Positions 20,330-31,360 are shown, counted from the first letter of the stretch. The stretch is 64,000 bases of DNA from Iris pallida (GCA_029216955.1 JANAVB010042248.1:1-64000), one strand, 5' to 3'. A program made the numbers and translations. Notes: generated from the letters alone by a model not told the origin.

Positions 20330-20620
20330 TTTCCCAACGTTTATTTTTCCAACGTTTATGATAAAGTCGGCTTAGGTATGTTATACCAACGTTTTCCAGT
20401 AAACGTCGAAAAATATTAATGTTTTCTCATAAATGTTGAGAATTCTCGACGTTAATTTTCTGACATTTATGGTAATGTCGGCATAGACATGATATGCCAA
20501 CGTTCTATAATAAACGTCAAAGAATTAGTTGGCGTTTGGATATAAGCGTCGAAAATGTGTGACTGATTTGTATAAACGTCGGTTTATTTTGACGTAAAAA
20601 AGGCTAAGGAAACCTTTAAG
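20330..20620. repeat. Subterminal repeats, left end of CACTA 1
   Basis: More than ten CCAACGTT, AAACGTC, GACGTT and related short motifs in both orientations at 15-40-base spacing. In En/Spm-type elements such motifs bind the TNPA-like protein and bring the ends together. Confidence 0.8.
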
Positions 20621-20981
20621 TGACAAAAGAAATTTTTTTTTTTATCGATTTATTGATACAGGCAAATAAAAGGAAATCGTCGGTTTATTAAGTTGTAGCC
20701 ACAAACCAATGATTTCATTTCATAACCCTTCCAGCCGATTATAAGGTTTTTTTTTTTTCTTCTCTTCCGCTCTCCCTTCTCGAACTCTCTCTATGCGAGC
20801 TTACCAGTTTTTTGGTCGGGAGAGCGAGAGAGAAGTGGGCTCCGACATGGTCGGCCCGCTGTCGGCCCGCACATCATCGACGGATCTTCGGTCAGGCGGC
20901 GGAGGAGTCGGCCTGCTGTGAGAAGAGGGCTCCGACAGGGGTCAGACCCTGTCGGAAGCGGCCATAAGAGAGAAGATAGGT

Positions 20982-20983
<2 letters not shown>

Positions 20984-21026
<43 letters not shown>
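20984..21026. repeat. (CT)n microsatellite
   Basis: An uninterrupted CT run of about 42 bases. Confidence 0.95.
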
Positions 21027-21029
<3 letters not shown>

Positions 21030-22651
21030 CTCACCGTAATATTCTCCAACATCAGGTTGGGCGATTCACGACCGGCAAGTGGGCTCGCATTTTATTTCTC
21101 GATCCACGACTTTTAGACCATTTTCTCCATCCGTCATCACCAGACTTTAGGGTTCCATACATCAACTCTTAAGGGTAATAACATGTTGAACTAGGTTTTG
21201 GTAGATCTCTCAAAATTTTGGGCTAAATGTTTTTGGGGTGTTTCGAACTCTCAAAATAATTCTCCCCACTGGTTAGGGTTATGATATATTCAATTTATAT
21301 TGTTCATAATCTGATTTGGGGGTTCTTCTCTATTTCTTTGAGAATCTGTTAAAATTATCGAAACCAAAAACTGAATCGAAAAAAGAAGAAATATTATCCA
21401 CTAAAATTATAGAATTAGTATTTTAAAATCAAAATCGAACCAAATTTTTTTTAACTGAACCAGAATCTCTTATTTGATTGGGGTTCTAAAACCAAATAAT
21501 TCTCAGCTTCCAAATAATCCAATTAATTATCAACTATTTCCAGTAATTGTGACACTTCAAGCTACACTGACTGACTTTATACCAATGGGGTGGGCGCATC
21601 ATGAAACCTGGATCTGTTCACACATAAATATTTGTTGTCAACTATATAAATGTGTGTAATTGCAATGTGGTCATCCCCATCTCTGTCTGTGTAATCACGT
21701 GATATAGGCGGAGGAGCTAGCTAGCCCTAGCAGAGTCCCCTACTGCTTACTGACACATATCAACAAAGCAGCAGCCTTGCTTGCTTTGGAAACAAAAATT
21801 AACTTCATATATAAACCAAACACAGATGGAATCACACTTGCACAAGTTTATGTGCTTGCTTATTCACCACTATTAATCTGTCACATAAAATAACATACAC
21901 GTTTTCATGAAATTTATGTGTTGTTATTGTTACTGCATCTATGATTCCAGTGAAGATGGTAATCTAAACAGGGCCGACGCGGACTAAGTCGGACAAGACT
22001 TTGGACTTGTCTGCTTGAGGCAACTCTCAGGCTAAGCATAATCGCATAAGAGGTCAGAATAACGGTGACCCTTACCCGCAATAAAGCTGAAGGAATAATC
22101 AAAACTAGTTCTGGATGGAGGAACTCAATCACGTAAGCTGGCCCTGAATCTTAAACAATATCAAGAGGTGTAATATATCATTTTGATTTTCTGAAAATAC
22201 TACATCCAATTCTCTAGTCAAGGTAAAATCAAATATTGTTATATAGTTTTAATATAGTTCAACTATAAACCATTATCCTTCAAATAATAATGATGTTGAT
22301 GATGATGAAAATACCCACATAGCATGTTCCTTGCATTCGAGAAGTCATTTTCTAGGGTCTACATCCATCCCACCTCAATAAAACCTAAAAATTTGCTAAG
22401 TTCTTTTCTTTAATATTGAAGGTAGTCTCAAGCATTTGGTGAGTTCACTTTTATTTTATACAGATTACAACTTAGTATAGCTAAGTTCTTTTCTTTAATA
22501 TTTGCTAAACATAACCTTTTAATCATTTTCCTTGTACATCTGTAAATAAACATTTTTTAATCATTTTCTTGTGTTATATGTGTTTCTTTTGTGTTCTATG
22601 TGTAGAACAATCTTAAGATCATCATTTAACTAATTATGGTGCTAGCTTCAG

Positions 22652-22655
<4 letters not shown>

Positions 22656-22689
<34 letters not shown>
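22656..22689. repeat. (GA)n microsatellite
   Basis: An uninterrupted GA run of about 33 bases. Confidence 0.95.
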
Positions 22690-22692
<3 letters not shown>

Positions 22693-23289
22693 CTTTAAGA
22701 TAGTAACTTTGCAGAATGAAAAAATTGTCTTTGTTTCTTTTTAGTTATATGTTTTAGATTTGATTTTTGATATTGATATAGTATATTTTAACTTTAACAC
22801 CTTAGATTGCTAGAACAAGTGGCCTGTGGATGGTCTTCTAGTTCTGTATGTCATGTTAAAGATGATGGATGAACAAGGTTAGGTGCATCGATCAGTGATC
22901 CGGGGTCCAGATATCTACTTTTGGATTGCGTTAGAAAAAGGAAAAAAAAAAAAAGACAACTTTGGATTAGAGCCCAGGTTATATAGGTTAGGTACATCTA
23001 ATTATATTAATTGAGGTTTCCCCTCCGTGCTTATATGAGTGACTATGGCACTATGTGTTTCAGGATTTACATGCCTCGTTAGTCCACTCACTACAATTAA
23101 CGCCTGGAACAAGCTTCAGTAGTTCAGTTATAAACTATATATTTTAGGTGTGCATAATATGTACTGGGAGTTTTATACAAACAAGATACTACTCTGTTGT
23201 GATTGGACACACCTTGCACACAATTAAAGCACCTCTTACGCAAGCTTCCTAGATATTACTTGCATATACGAACCCCGGGGCCGGGTCTG

Positions 23290-24063
23290 GGATGGGACTG
23301 TTTATTCAACTTGTTGTGCTGGAGTTTTACAATGAGGAAATCTACGATGTGATTTTTGGGAATTCGGTGTCGGGCTCCCAAAGCTGAATTCTACTCCCAA
23401 GGTGGTAGTTCTTGATTAGTTTAATTTTTTTAAAGTTCTTATCACTAGATAAGTTTTCTTCTTGATTACTTATGTTAGGAAGCGAAGATTTCAGAATTCC
23501 TCTTAATTTCGATACACTCCACCAATTTTTAGATAGGAATTGGGTCATTTTGCTCAAATTTCATTACTATTCTATTAATATTCATTATATTAAGGTCATT
23601 TTGTTCATTTTGCAGCAGCTTTCATTTAACTTCAATTTGCATCAATCTGGTACTGTCAACAAAATATCGGAAGTTCAGCTCAACTAAAGTGACTTATCCT
23701 GGGAATGCAGGTGAGGTTGGAAGTTATAGGGAAGAAAGGCGAAGAATGTAGTGTTTATATCTGGGAACGAAGGTCAGAAAATATCAAGAGAAGTCGCAAA
23801 AGTAGAAAAGTGGAGGATCGTGAAGAGAACAAATTGCACAACCATTGTATGGTTCTACTATGTTCTTGACTTTGGGTATTTATTTTGTCCAACTTAATGA
23901 ATTTGTGCCGTAACTTAATGTGTGTTCTTTTTGAAAATGTTTTTACAGATAATATTGGATGTTCCATCAGTGAGAGAGTCAGAGAGAGGCTGATGCTTGT
24001 CGATATGGCAGGGTCAAAAAACATAGATCAAGCTGGCCAAACTGTATTTGAGGCAAAAATGCA
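23290..24063 (+). pseudogene. Captured KIN-10A (PAKRP2-type) kinesin motor fragment, three exons
   Basis: Part of a kinesin motor domain in gene-like exon/intron form. Exon pieces: 23293-23352 (LFIQLVVLEFYNEEIYDV); 23709-~23860 (VRLEVIGKKG, then frame-broken KVEK...IVK); and 23949-24063 (IILDVPSV, RLMLVDMAGSKNIDQAGQ, FEAKMQ). The DMAGS(E)N switch II region followed by QAGQTGFEAKMQ is, to my knowledge, characteristic of plant KIN-10 kinesins, which act on phragmoplast microtubules. CAG acceptors precede exons 2 and 3, and a GT donor follows exon 3. Frameshifts and substitutions in conserved sites (E to K in DMAGSEN, G to V in QTGFE) show it has decayed. The P-loop exon is absent. Confidence 0.8.
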
Positions 24064-24406
24064 GGTGACAATTTACCGTCTTGCCTTATCTTATTATAAA
24101 TATTGATCTTTAGCCTTGACATATGTATATAGTGTATATATCCATATCCATATTTAGACTAGCTATCCAAGACTATATAGTTGTTGCAGTTGTATATGTC
24201 AACTTACTTTTCAGTATGACAATGAGTGTTGTTTTTTTACTTGATTTGTTTGCTGATATTTGTGTATTACATTTATTTTGGACTTGTTCTAGTTAGATAC
24301 AAAACTATCAGATTCATGATAATTGGTATCGTCATTCATGAGTTTTTAAGAATACTTAAATAGTTCTATTGTGTGCGATAGTCTATTTGCTAATCGTTAT
24401 GGGAGA

Positions 24407-24435
24407 TTGAAGTTCTATCTCCATCTTGAACCAGC
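24407..24435 (-). repeat. Small duplicate of a PEX6 exon segment
   Basis: GAAGTTCTATCTCCATCTTG plus AACCAGC recurs at 25113-25139 inside the PEX6 exon, about 700 bases away in the same orientation. It suggests patchwork duplication during or after capture. Confidence 0.7.
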
Positions 24436-24715
24436 ACAGGGATATGTGAGGATAAGCAAGCTTTTCCTTAATTTCAATGAGGAACGGGAAAATGAGTGCG
24501 ATTGTAAATGAGGCCATAAATCTTGCATGAATGAATGTTGTTAGCATATCAGATGATGACTTTATACAAGAATCACAAATATAAGAACTATAATTACTAT
24601 CCAAATAAGTTCATCTACTGTAAGTCCAAGCTCTTACAGAAAAATTACAAGAAAAACTCTGTAGTAGTGATATGAAACTGTTATTCACTGATTTAGAGAG
24701 ATGATAAACCTTACC

Positions 24716-25483
24716 TGAACAGTGTCCAGAATTGATTTCTTCACTTCCTCGAGCCCACCAACATCTTCCCATTTTACATTGGGCACCTAAAGCATTGTAA
24801 TCCAAAACTCAAAGATCCCATCCGTATGCAACAAATAAATTTCCGCATGAAACACAGAATTATACAAGTCATGTATTCTATAAATTTTACGGAAGGCAAT
24901 TTTAAAAATAAGTAACTATGAGCAAGAAATGCTACTAATTATCAAGGCCTAAATATTACAGAAAAGTTCTCTTGAGAAACTAATAGTAATTTATATTGCG
25001 TTTACATGATTGACTCACTTTTGGGGTACCCAATGCAGAGGCATTCCTTTTCTTTGATCGCTCCAAAGCTTTGAAGAAATCTTCTTTCTCCAGGTGCTCG
25101 GATGCAATTCTAGAAGTTCTATCTCCATCTTGAACCAGCTTAACGCCAGCAATACTATTCTCACTATCACCATATTTTACTATTCTTTCTATAAAACTGG
25201 CGCTAGCATCAGCAACTAAAGCATGTAAATCTCTAGGCATAAAACCTGAAGTCTGCCCAATGACGTCTTTAGTCAACTCCTTAAGGTTCTGCATAGAAGA
25301 ACTATAGATAACTGTACAATGGAAAACAACAAATAAAGCATAGATGAGAGACTCAGAAACAACAATATCGCATACCTCACCATGGATATTTGAAATACCT
25401 CCAAGAGACTGGAACAGCAGATTGGCACGATGTTCCTCAGTTAGAGGACCCGATCTACAGCCATTTTTTTCGACAGTGAGCAT
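24716..25483 (-). pseudogene. PEX6: Captured PEX6 fragment, three exons, opposite strand
   Basis: Part of the peroxisomal biogenesis AAA-ATPase PEX6, which with PEX1 recycles the import receptor PEX5. Minus-strand exons: about 25460-25379 (GPLTEEHRANLLFQSL), 25289-25020 (DVIGQTSGFMPRDLHALVADA ... FFKALERSKKRNASALG) and 24788-24716 ([20 protein letters not shown]). These are the end of the first AAA module, the linker and the start of the second module. Splice sites are kept (AG|GTATGC, CCAAAA|GTGAGT, CAG|GTAAGG). The second Walker A and everything after are missing. The exon frames are largely open, so the capture looks fairly recent, but no functional ATPase can be made. Confidence 0.9.
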
Positions 25484-25627
25484 GACTTTGTCCTTGTTCT
25501 ATTTAGAGTTTCATGTTACTACTGAGTCTTCCTTGCTTAAAACTATTTCAGTTCGAATAAATGTTGGATAGATTCATAATCTACCTCTCTTCCATTCTTG
25601 TTATGTGGTCACTTATAATGTTAGAAT

Positions 25628-26434
25628 GGTGTAGGGAGCAAGGCCTCAGCTACCATTCAGCCATTCCTTTTGCTTCATCTTGATATTTTACCTGAAGATG
25701 CCCATACTATTGAAGATGCACTACACCTGTTCTCTGCTTCAGAAACACTTGAAGGATACAGGGCATCAGCTGGGAAGGTATCAATTTCTTACTTTATTAG
25801 AAGTAACTGTTACATATTCATCTAGAGGACTTTGTTTTTGCCCCATATACTATTCAGTTATGCAAGACTATTTACCAAGTATCATATGAATGCACTTATT
25901 TTGTTAGAAGCTAGTTAGCAATTAGAGATATTTAGTTTAGCCTATAATGAGTGATCATATGTGACCAGCTTCTGCTGAAGTAACTGCTCTTTTAGACTTT
26001 AGAGTTCTAAATTGCAGCAGTAATTGATTTCTTGTACTTTGCATATAAACTTGACCTGAAATGGACATTTCCAAGCTAAAATCAGTTAAACTGATTTATA
26101 TTATTCATGAGTTTTCCACAACTTTTTAAACTGTTGAAGCTCTCATTTTTGCGTTGAGATGGTACCCAGCCATTTATTATCCACCATTAGAGTTTTCAAG
26201 GCCCTGCCATGTTGAACAGTTCTTTGATTGTAATGGATTCTAATTTATGTATCTGCAGGCTGGGGTAGTTAGTGCTAGTAAGTCACTACAGATACAAACA
26301 CTTTCAAAGGTACTTATATTGCACTTAATGAGGTTCAGTTATGGAATCAGGGGAAGCTCAAAGTTGCACAAACCTGTCCGCTTCCCTCTTGAACTGGTTC
26401 TTGCTCGGGACTTGCTTGTCACACCACCTTCAGA
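25628..26434 (+). pseudogene. UBP24: Captured UBP24 ubiquitin protease fragment, two exons
   Basis: Part of a USP-family deubiquitinase most like plant UBP24. Exon 25655-25776 contains ATIQPFLLLHLDILPEDAH and EDALHLFSASETLEGYRAS, ending AGK|GTATC. Exon 26259-26434 contains [35 protein letters not shown] and [12 protein letters not shown], ending at GAG|GTTAG. This is the middle of the catalytic domain. The Cys box and the His box lie outside. A CTGCAG acceptor precedes exon 2. Both exons are open and in phase with each other. It is on the strand opposite to the neighbouring PEX6 piece. Confidence 0.87.
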
Positions 26435-27765
26435 GGTTAGTTTTTACTGATTTTTGTTCACCCTTCCTAAAATGCGGTTTTACCTCATCTTCACAGCTTT
26501 TCATTTTTAAGGTTGTCAAAGCATTTTCTCTCTCTTATACCAAGTCTTAATTTTCCAGAACTGTACATGTACATTATAGTATAAAAGTAATTTATCTCCT
26601 TTTGAAATTGTTATAAAAGCGTATCCATTTGTTCATGTAAGTATGGTAACAGTAAATTGATAACAGTAAGGTCCATGATGCCAGTGGAATAGTCTATATC
26701 ATTGTGAATGAAAACAACACAAGCGTTTCAAGTGAAAGTTACAAAATCTACTCCAATACCAGTCTGTTTCTGTCCCACTTATTATCGGGTACATTTATGT
26801 TAGTTCTCTAAACAAATAAGCAGGTACATATTTTTTTACACTATGAATATTAATTTGTTATTCAATCTTCTAGCTTTATGATTCTCTCTTTCACTTGTTC
26901 TAACCTTGAACAGATGTATTTTCTATCTTAATAAAAGTTTGACGTCTACCGTCTTTACTTTGTAATTTGAATTTTTTTGCTTGATTCTTCTTTAATACAC
27001 AGGTTCATAATTTGTCAGAACTCTGGGAAAGCTCTACTGAAAAAGTTATATGTGGAAGTTTGAAGATGGAAATTCCTCTTCTCAATTTTACTTCTTTGGC
27101 AGAACAAATATGAAGGCATTAGGTACTTAGTAAAGTTACAAAATTTAAATTTCTATATTCAGTTGGATGCTTAATTGGAGTTCAATGTCAAATGGGTCCA
27201 TGTTGACATTGAATTTTATTAGGTTGATATGTTACACACTACATCTTGGAAATGTGCTTACTGCAAATACTTATTCACCATTCTTATGTTTCAGGTTGTC
27301 GTGGCCAAGGAGATTGTAATTTGGGTGGGATGTTACAACTCCTTGGATCAGTTTGAAAACGAGAGTTGAAGAATGTATGCTACAAATGCTGTTCAAACCT
27401 ATCCAACTAAGAGGTACTACCAAAGATGAGGTCGGCTCACGAACAAGTGGTGCCATGGATTGTTACAACTTGAAGTTATGACAAGGAGAGGAATTCCATG
27501 CTTATAGTTGTAATAGGTCCTGTTATTCATGATGGCTTTATTGTCTTCGGATGGCTTTATTGTCTCATAAAATAACTGTATTGGCTTTTTATACATTTAT
27601 TTGACTTGTTGAAAGTAGTAGTTATGGCTCAATTGGTATTTAAGAGCTGAAAACTGGGAATAGTAGGACTTTAAGAAGTAGTACACTTTGTACAGGTTTG
27701 AAATATTTTAATATATTACTGTTGGCACATTAAAGTTTTGTTATTTGTAAAATTAGTTTTCATTA
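26435..27765. other. CACTA 1 interior after UBP24, unidentified exon-like pieces
   Basis: AT-rich intron-like sequence with two short open stretches, each after CAG: 27003-27113 (VHNLSELWESSTEKVICGSL) and 27295-27366 (VVVAKEIVIWVG). They have the look of captured exons but I cannot assign them to a family. They could be later, diverged UBP24 sequence or another gene. Confidence 0.35.
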
Positions 27766-27766
27766 A

Positions 27767-27767
<1 letters not shown>

Positions 27768-27831
<64 letters not shown>

Positions 27832-27907
27832 GGTGGGGGTGGGTGCGGGCGGGCGGGCGGGCGGGCGCGCGCGCGCGCGCGCGCGCGAGGGGGTGTGTGT
27901 GTGTGTA

Positions 27908-27987
<80 letters not shown>
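27768..27987. repeat. Compound microsatellite (GT)n-(GGGC)n-(GC)n-(GT)n-(AT)n
   Basis: 220 bases of alternating purine-pyrimidine runs: GT to ~27828, GGGTG/GGGC to ~27865, GC to ~27887, GT to ~27931, then AT to 27986. Long GT and GC runs are Z-DNA-prone. The Cys/Val, Ala/Arg and Ile/Tyr frames across it are artefacts. Confidence 0.95.
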
Positions 27988-27990
<3 letters not shown>

Positions 27991-28054
27991 AATTTATATT
28001 TTAAAGATATTTTGATGATGTTTTGACAGCATTTAAAATGTGTTGTTGAAGTGA

Positions 28055-28310
28055 GTTTAGATGACACTTATAAGGTGTCTTGACATCTATTATTTACATG
28101 TTTAGTTGACACATAAAAGTGTCGTGGAATAAACATTATATGACATTTAGAAAATGTCATCATAAAGTTATTACATGGCACTTATCGAGTGTCGTTGAAA
28201 GTCAAAAACTTTCTATGACACCACCTCTAGACGGCACTAGAAAAGTGTCATGGAAAGTCATTAACGACACTTTTTGATTGTCGTTAAAACACTTTTTTGT
28301 TGTTCTGCTA
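28055..28310. repeat. Second type of subterminal repeat inside CACTA 1
   Basis: Copies of TGACACTTA(T/A), AAGTGTC(G/A), GTGTCAT and GACACTTTT in both orientations, ending in CACTTTTTTGTTGTTCTGCTA. They differ from the AACGTT motifs of the true end (28311-28657) and resemble the end of another CACTA family. Confidence 0.5.
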
Positions 28311-28657
28311 TACCAACGTTTTTGTTAAAATGTTGCAAAATTGTTTGGAAAAGGTTGGGAAAGCAAATCCAACCTTTTTCTAAAAGGTTGGGAAAGCATT
28401 TAGGTTTCCTACATTTTTGGTAAAACGTTAGAAATTTGTTACCAATTGTTGCACAATTCTCGACGTTTATTAAACGTTGCTACAAACGTTGGCTTTACCT
28501 ATGCCGACGTTTATCGAAAACGTCAAAAATTGCCAACTAGAGCAACGACGACGTTTGTGGAAAACGTTGAAAAAACGTTGGCTTAACCTATGCCAACGTT
28601 TTTGACCTTTTTTCCGACGTTTTATAAACGTTGGAAAAAATCAATATTCTTGTACTG
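28311..28657. repeat. Subterminal repeats, right end of CACTA 1
   Basis: Over ten AACGTT, ACGTTT and GACGTT motifs with GGTTGGGAAAGC and AACGTTGGCTTAACCTATGC segments, matching the left-end motif set. It ends TTCTTGTACTG before the TAG duplication. Confidence 0.8.
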
Positions 28658-29365
28658 TAGTAAAGCAGCGAGAGAATGTTCCATTGCTCGCACGTAGAGC
28701 AGGAATGGTTTTCCAGCAACCGAGGCCACCAGGACTAGAGGGTTCGACAGATATTCTTTGATACTGTCGAAGGCGCACTGGCATTCTTCATCCTATATGA
28801 ATGAAACACCCTTTTTCATGAGGTGGGTGAATGGCTGACATCGTCCGGAGAGGTTAGAGATAAACCTCCTGATGTAGGCTAGCCTCCCTTGAAGGCCTCG
28901 GAGTTCACGGAGATTTCTCAGGGGACCCATCTCCATGATTGCCTTCGTCTTTTCGGGGTCTATGTGGATACCTTGGGAAGTAATGATGAAACCCAGGAAC
29001 TTCCCGCTGGATACGCCCAAGAAGGATTTTTTGGGATTCATCTTCAAGTTGTGCGCTCGCAACAGGTCGAATACCGTTCTTAAATCTTTCAGATGGTCTC
29101 CCTTAGAGCGGCTCTTAATGGCGATGTCGTCGACGTAGCATTCCACTGTCTTACGGAAGTGGTCTCTAAAGATGACGCTTATAGCACTTTGATAGGTGGT
29201 ACCAGCATTCTTTAAACCAAAAGACATGACTGTGTAGCAGTATGTGCCAATTGGTGTTCGGAATGATGTATTCTTTTTGTCATCAGGGAACATCTTGATT
29301 TGGTTGTACCCCGAAAAACTATCCATGAATGACATACGCTCAAAGCTGCAGGTGTTGTCAATCAT
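28658..29365 (-). pseudogene. Element C reverse transcriptase and start of RNase H
   Basis: A Ty3/Gypsy reverse transcriptase core: SFMDSFSGYNQIKM, FRTPIGTYCYTVMSFGLKNA and the catalytic CYVDDIAIKS at about 29140-29111, then PKKSFLGVSSGKFLGFIIT and the connection domain, leading past a TAG near 28790 into LLYVRAMEHSLAALL at the CACTA boundary. The stretch that normally carries the VCVDFRDLN-type motif is deleted just upstream (about 29366-29410), removing part of the palm. Confidence 0.9.
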
Positions 29366-29410
29366 GATGTCTGTGATAGTCTGTTGTAGGACTGGTACTA
29401 TATTGGCGAC

Positions 29411-29881
29411 CTAGTCTGGATGCTGTTCCTCGCGGATGAAGCCGCTGGCTATCAGTTTGTTGACCTCAGCTTCAATGACATTTATGATGTTGGGGTGGAA
29501 CTGTCGTTGCTGTTGCTTGACCGGTTTTGCGTCCGAACGAATGTTGAGCTTGCGAAGTACAACTTCGGGGTTCAGTCCTAGCATGTCTTCGTAGCTATAG
29601 GCGAACACGTCAATGTATTCTCTGACGAGTTGCAGTAGCGATTCCCGCTCTTCGTCTGTCAGATTCTTGTTGACGAAGATGGGCTTTGGAGAGGACTCAT
29701 CACCGAGATAAACTTGCACGACCTCATCCTCGGTGGGAGGCTCTCTTTGTTCGAACCGCTTCTTCCATTGCGCATCTAGTTGTTGTGCCCACGGCTCTAA
29801 CTCAAGAAGTTCAGGAATGTCTTCATTTTCTTCGTAGGCGTCGGCACATGCCATATTGACGGACCAGACTAGCCTGAGCAT
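29411..29881 (-). pseudogene. Element C pol, segment before the reverse transcriptase
   Basis: A 156-codon block with an acidic linker followed by FVNKNLTDEERESLLQLVRE, then YIDVFAYSYEDMLGLNPEVV and KPVKQQQRQFHPN, the conserved N-terminal side of Gypsy reverse transcriptases (the AWSYEDMPGLDP region). It ends IREEQHPD before a TAG. Confidence 0.85.
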
Positions 29882-30109
29882 GTCTCCAATGCTGACATCT
29901 AAATCAGAAGTGGGTGATCCGGTTGAGTGTGCATGCCAGTCGCATTTTTCGTCTGAGCTTTCAGGGGTCGTTGCCGGTGTAACATAACCTAGCCCACATC
30001 TAATTTTATTGTAATAGTCTCATGGTTTCCCAGCCGGAACCGGCAATTGTAAGGGTAACCGCCGTCCAGTGCCGTAGTTCAAGCCTGGTGTAGTTTCCAG
30101 ATCATACCC

Positions 30110-30829
30110 CTATTTTTGCATGAGGTACTTGGATTGGAAACTATACAGATAAAGGGGCAGTCTCCCGGTGTCGGGTTCGAGATCAACTTCTTCTATCCTG
30201 AAGGGATGTGGATCATTCTTCCGGCCGAATATAATTGGATGATCCTTTCCTTCGATTATACGGTAAGCGTCTTCCACTGGAGTAAGTTGGTTTGCGGTGT
30301 AGACATTTGTCACCGGTGTGTGTAGGTGGGTGCCTATTCCGTGTTCCATAGCATACATTGTACAAAGCTTATTAAGCTCGAGGTAGTTCAAAGATAGCCC
30401 TTCATTGATGAAGTAAGGTATCTTTTCCAGTGGGATTACATCATCTGCGGATGTAACACCAGTGTAAGCAGCCACATACTTGGCCAGCTCTGACTTTTCT
30501 TCAGCCACCCCCTGTGTTAATGAAGACTGAGAGGATGATTTGGGCAGCTTAATCATCAGGGGATGTACAGGTGGAGCAGAACGTGGAGTCGTTGGTGTAC
30601 TAGTGACCCCCGATTTGGTGCTCGGAGCTGGGCGAGGAGATGTTGGCTGGCTAGCAGTCCCCGGGTTAGCGTTCGGCTGCCGATTCATTCTGGGAAGGCG
30701 AATCATCATCGGCTTGACGGAGGGATTGAGCTCCTCTGTTTGTTGCTGGCTAGCTCTAGGCAGCCAGATTGTCAGTGGCTCTGTCGTGGGTCTTGGCATT
30801 TGGCCAGACCTTAGCAGTCGGATTATCAT
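30110..30829 (-). pseudogene. Element C linker between protease and reverse transcriptase
   Basis: A 239-codon block. The first third repeats a MIIRLLRSGQM / MMIRLPRMNRQ / LMIKLPKSSSQ-type unit separated by Pro/Thr/Ser-rich stretches. The rest is globular (IPYFINEGLSLNYLELNKLC) and of unknown function. Long linkers of this sort are common between protease and reverse transcriptase in Tat elements. It ends in TGA, with remnants continuing to 29882. Confidence 0.7.
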
Positions 30830-30863
30830 CTGCCCTTCTTGTACGAAGAGGCTGATTGCATCC

Positions 30864-31360
30864 TTACGCAGAGTGGCTGTACGTGGTGCAGTCCTGCCAG
30901 GTTTGCGGGCTTGAAGGTGGATTGTCAGAGACCGATTTAATTATCGCCTCAGTTTGAGCTTGAGTATCTCGCTTGACAAGGTACCTTTTCGACTTCTCGT
31001 ACAAGCATGAGTCTGAGTAGTAGGATTCAACCCCTTTAAAGGGATCAATGTTGGCAAATTCTGTCCTCACAAAGCCGTGCTTGTCGACGTACTTGAAGAA
31101 CTGGTGTAGTATGGAAGGCACGATCATGTAATCGTGTATCCAAGGACGCCCCAGGAGAATATTGTAGGAAGTATCCGTATCTATGACATAACAGGTCACT
31201 TCTGACTGAAAGTCGCCGATTTGGCACTTCAAGCGAATCTTTTCGATCGAAGAGCTTCTGCCTGAATTGAAACCGCTGATGGCGGTGCTTGTCGGCATCA
31301 GGCGATGCATTGGGATGCGCAGATAGTGTAGTAAGCTCTTCGGGATGATGCTTATTCAAG
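30864..31360 (-). pseudogene. Element C aspartic protease
   Basis: A retropepsin-like segment. DPDS at the upstream end (near 31360) occupies the place of the D(S/T)G active site and is followed by a stop. SGFNSGRSSSIEKIRLKCQIG, then CYVIDTDTSYNILLGRPWIHD (the conserved ILLGRPW end) and IVPSILHQFFKYV are clear. The catalytic motif is not intact. The tail after it (to 30864) is an inter-domain linker. Confidence 0.75.

Larger units (their letters stand above)
20621..23289. other. CACTA 1 left interior, no recognised gene
   Basis: It contains a GTCGG-rich block (20810-20970), a (CT)n run at 20984-21026, AT-rich intron-like sequence and a (GA)n run at 22656-22689. The stretch 20740-20800 with TCTTCTCTTCCGCTCTCCC-type pyrimidine runs looks like a promoter/5'-UTR, but I cannot link it to a gene. 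Short frames here have no recognisable domains. Confidence 0.5.
20311..28657. mobile_element. CACTA element 1, non-autonomous, carrying three host gene fragments
   Basis: An 8347-bp element. The left end is CACTACAAGAAAATA. The right end reversed is CAGTACAAGAATATT, so the inner part of the terminal repeat matches with few mismatches. It is flanked by TAG on both sides (20308-20310, 28658-28660), the 3-bp duplication typical of CACTA transposons. Subterminal AACGTT/ACGTC motifs are dense at both ends. No TNP2 or TNPA gene is seen. It carries exon-intron pieces of KIN-10A, PEX6 and UBP24. It sits in the RNase H region of element C, where removing it with one TAG restores a continuous frame (ALL|AQNN). 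Confidence 0.92.

Noticed and set aside
24980..25483. PEX6 as a functional host gene
   Set aside because: Only about three exons are present, the second AAA module is missing, and the piece lies wholly between CACTA ends with the TAG duplicate.
27738..28067. Cys-Val and Tyr-Ile repeat proteins on both strands
   Set aside because: Pure translation of the compound dinucleotide microsatellite.
30540..30914. Plus-strand frame of 124 codons
   Set aside because: Shadow of the element C pol linker on the other strand.
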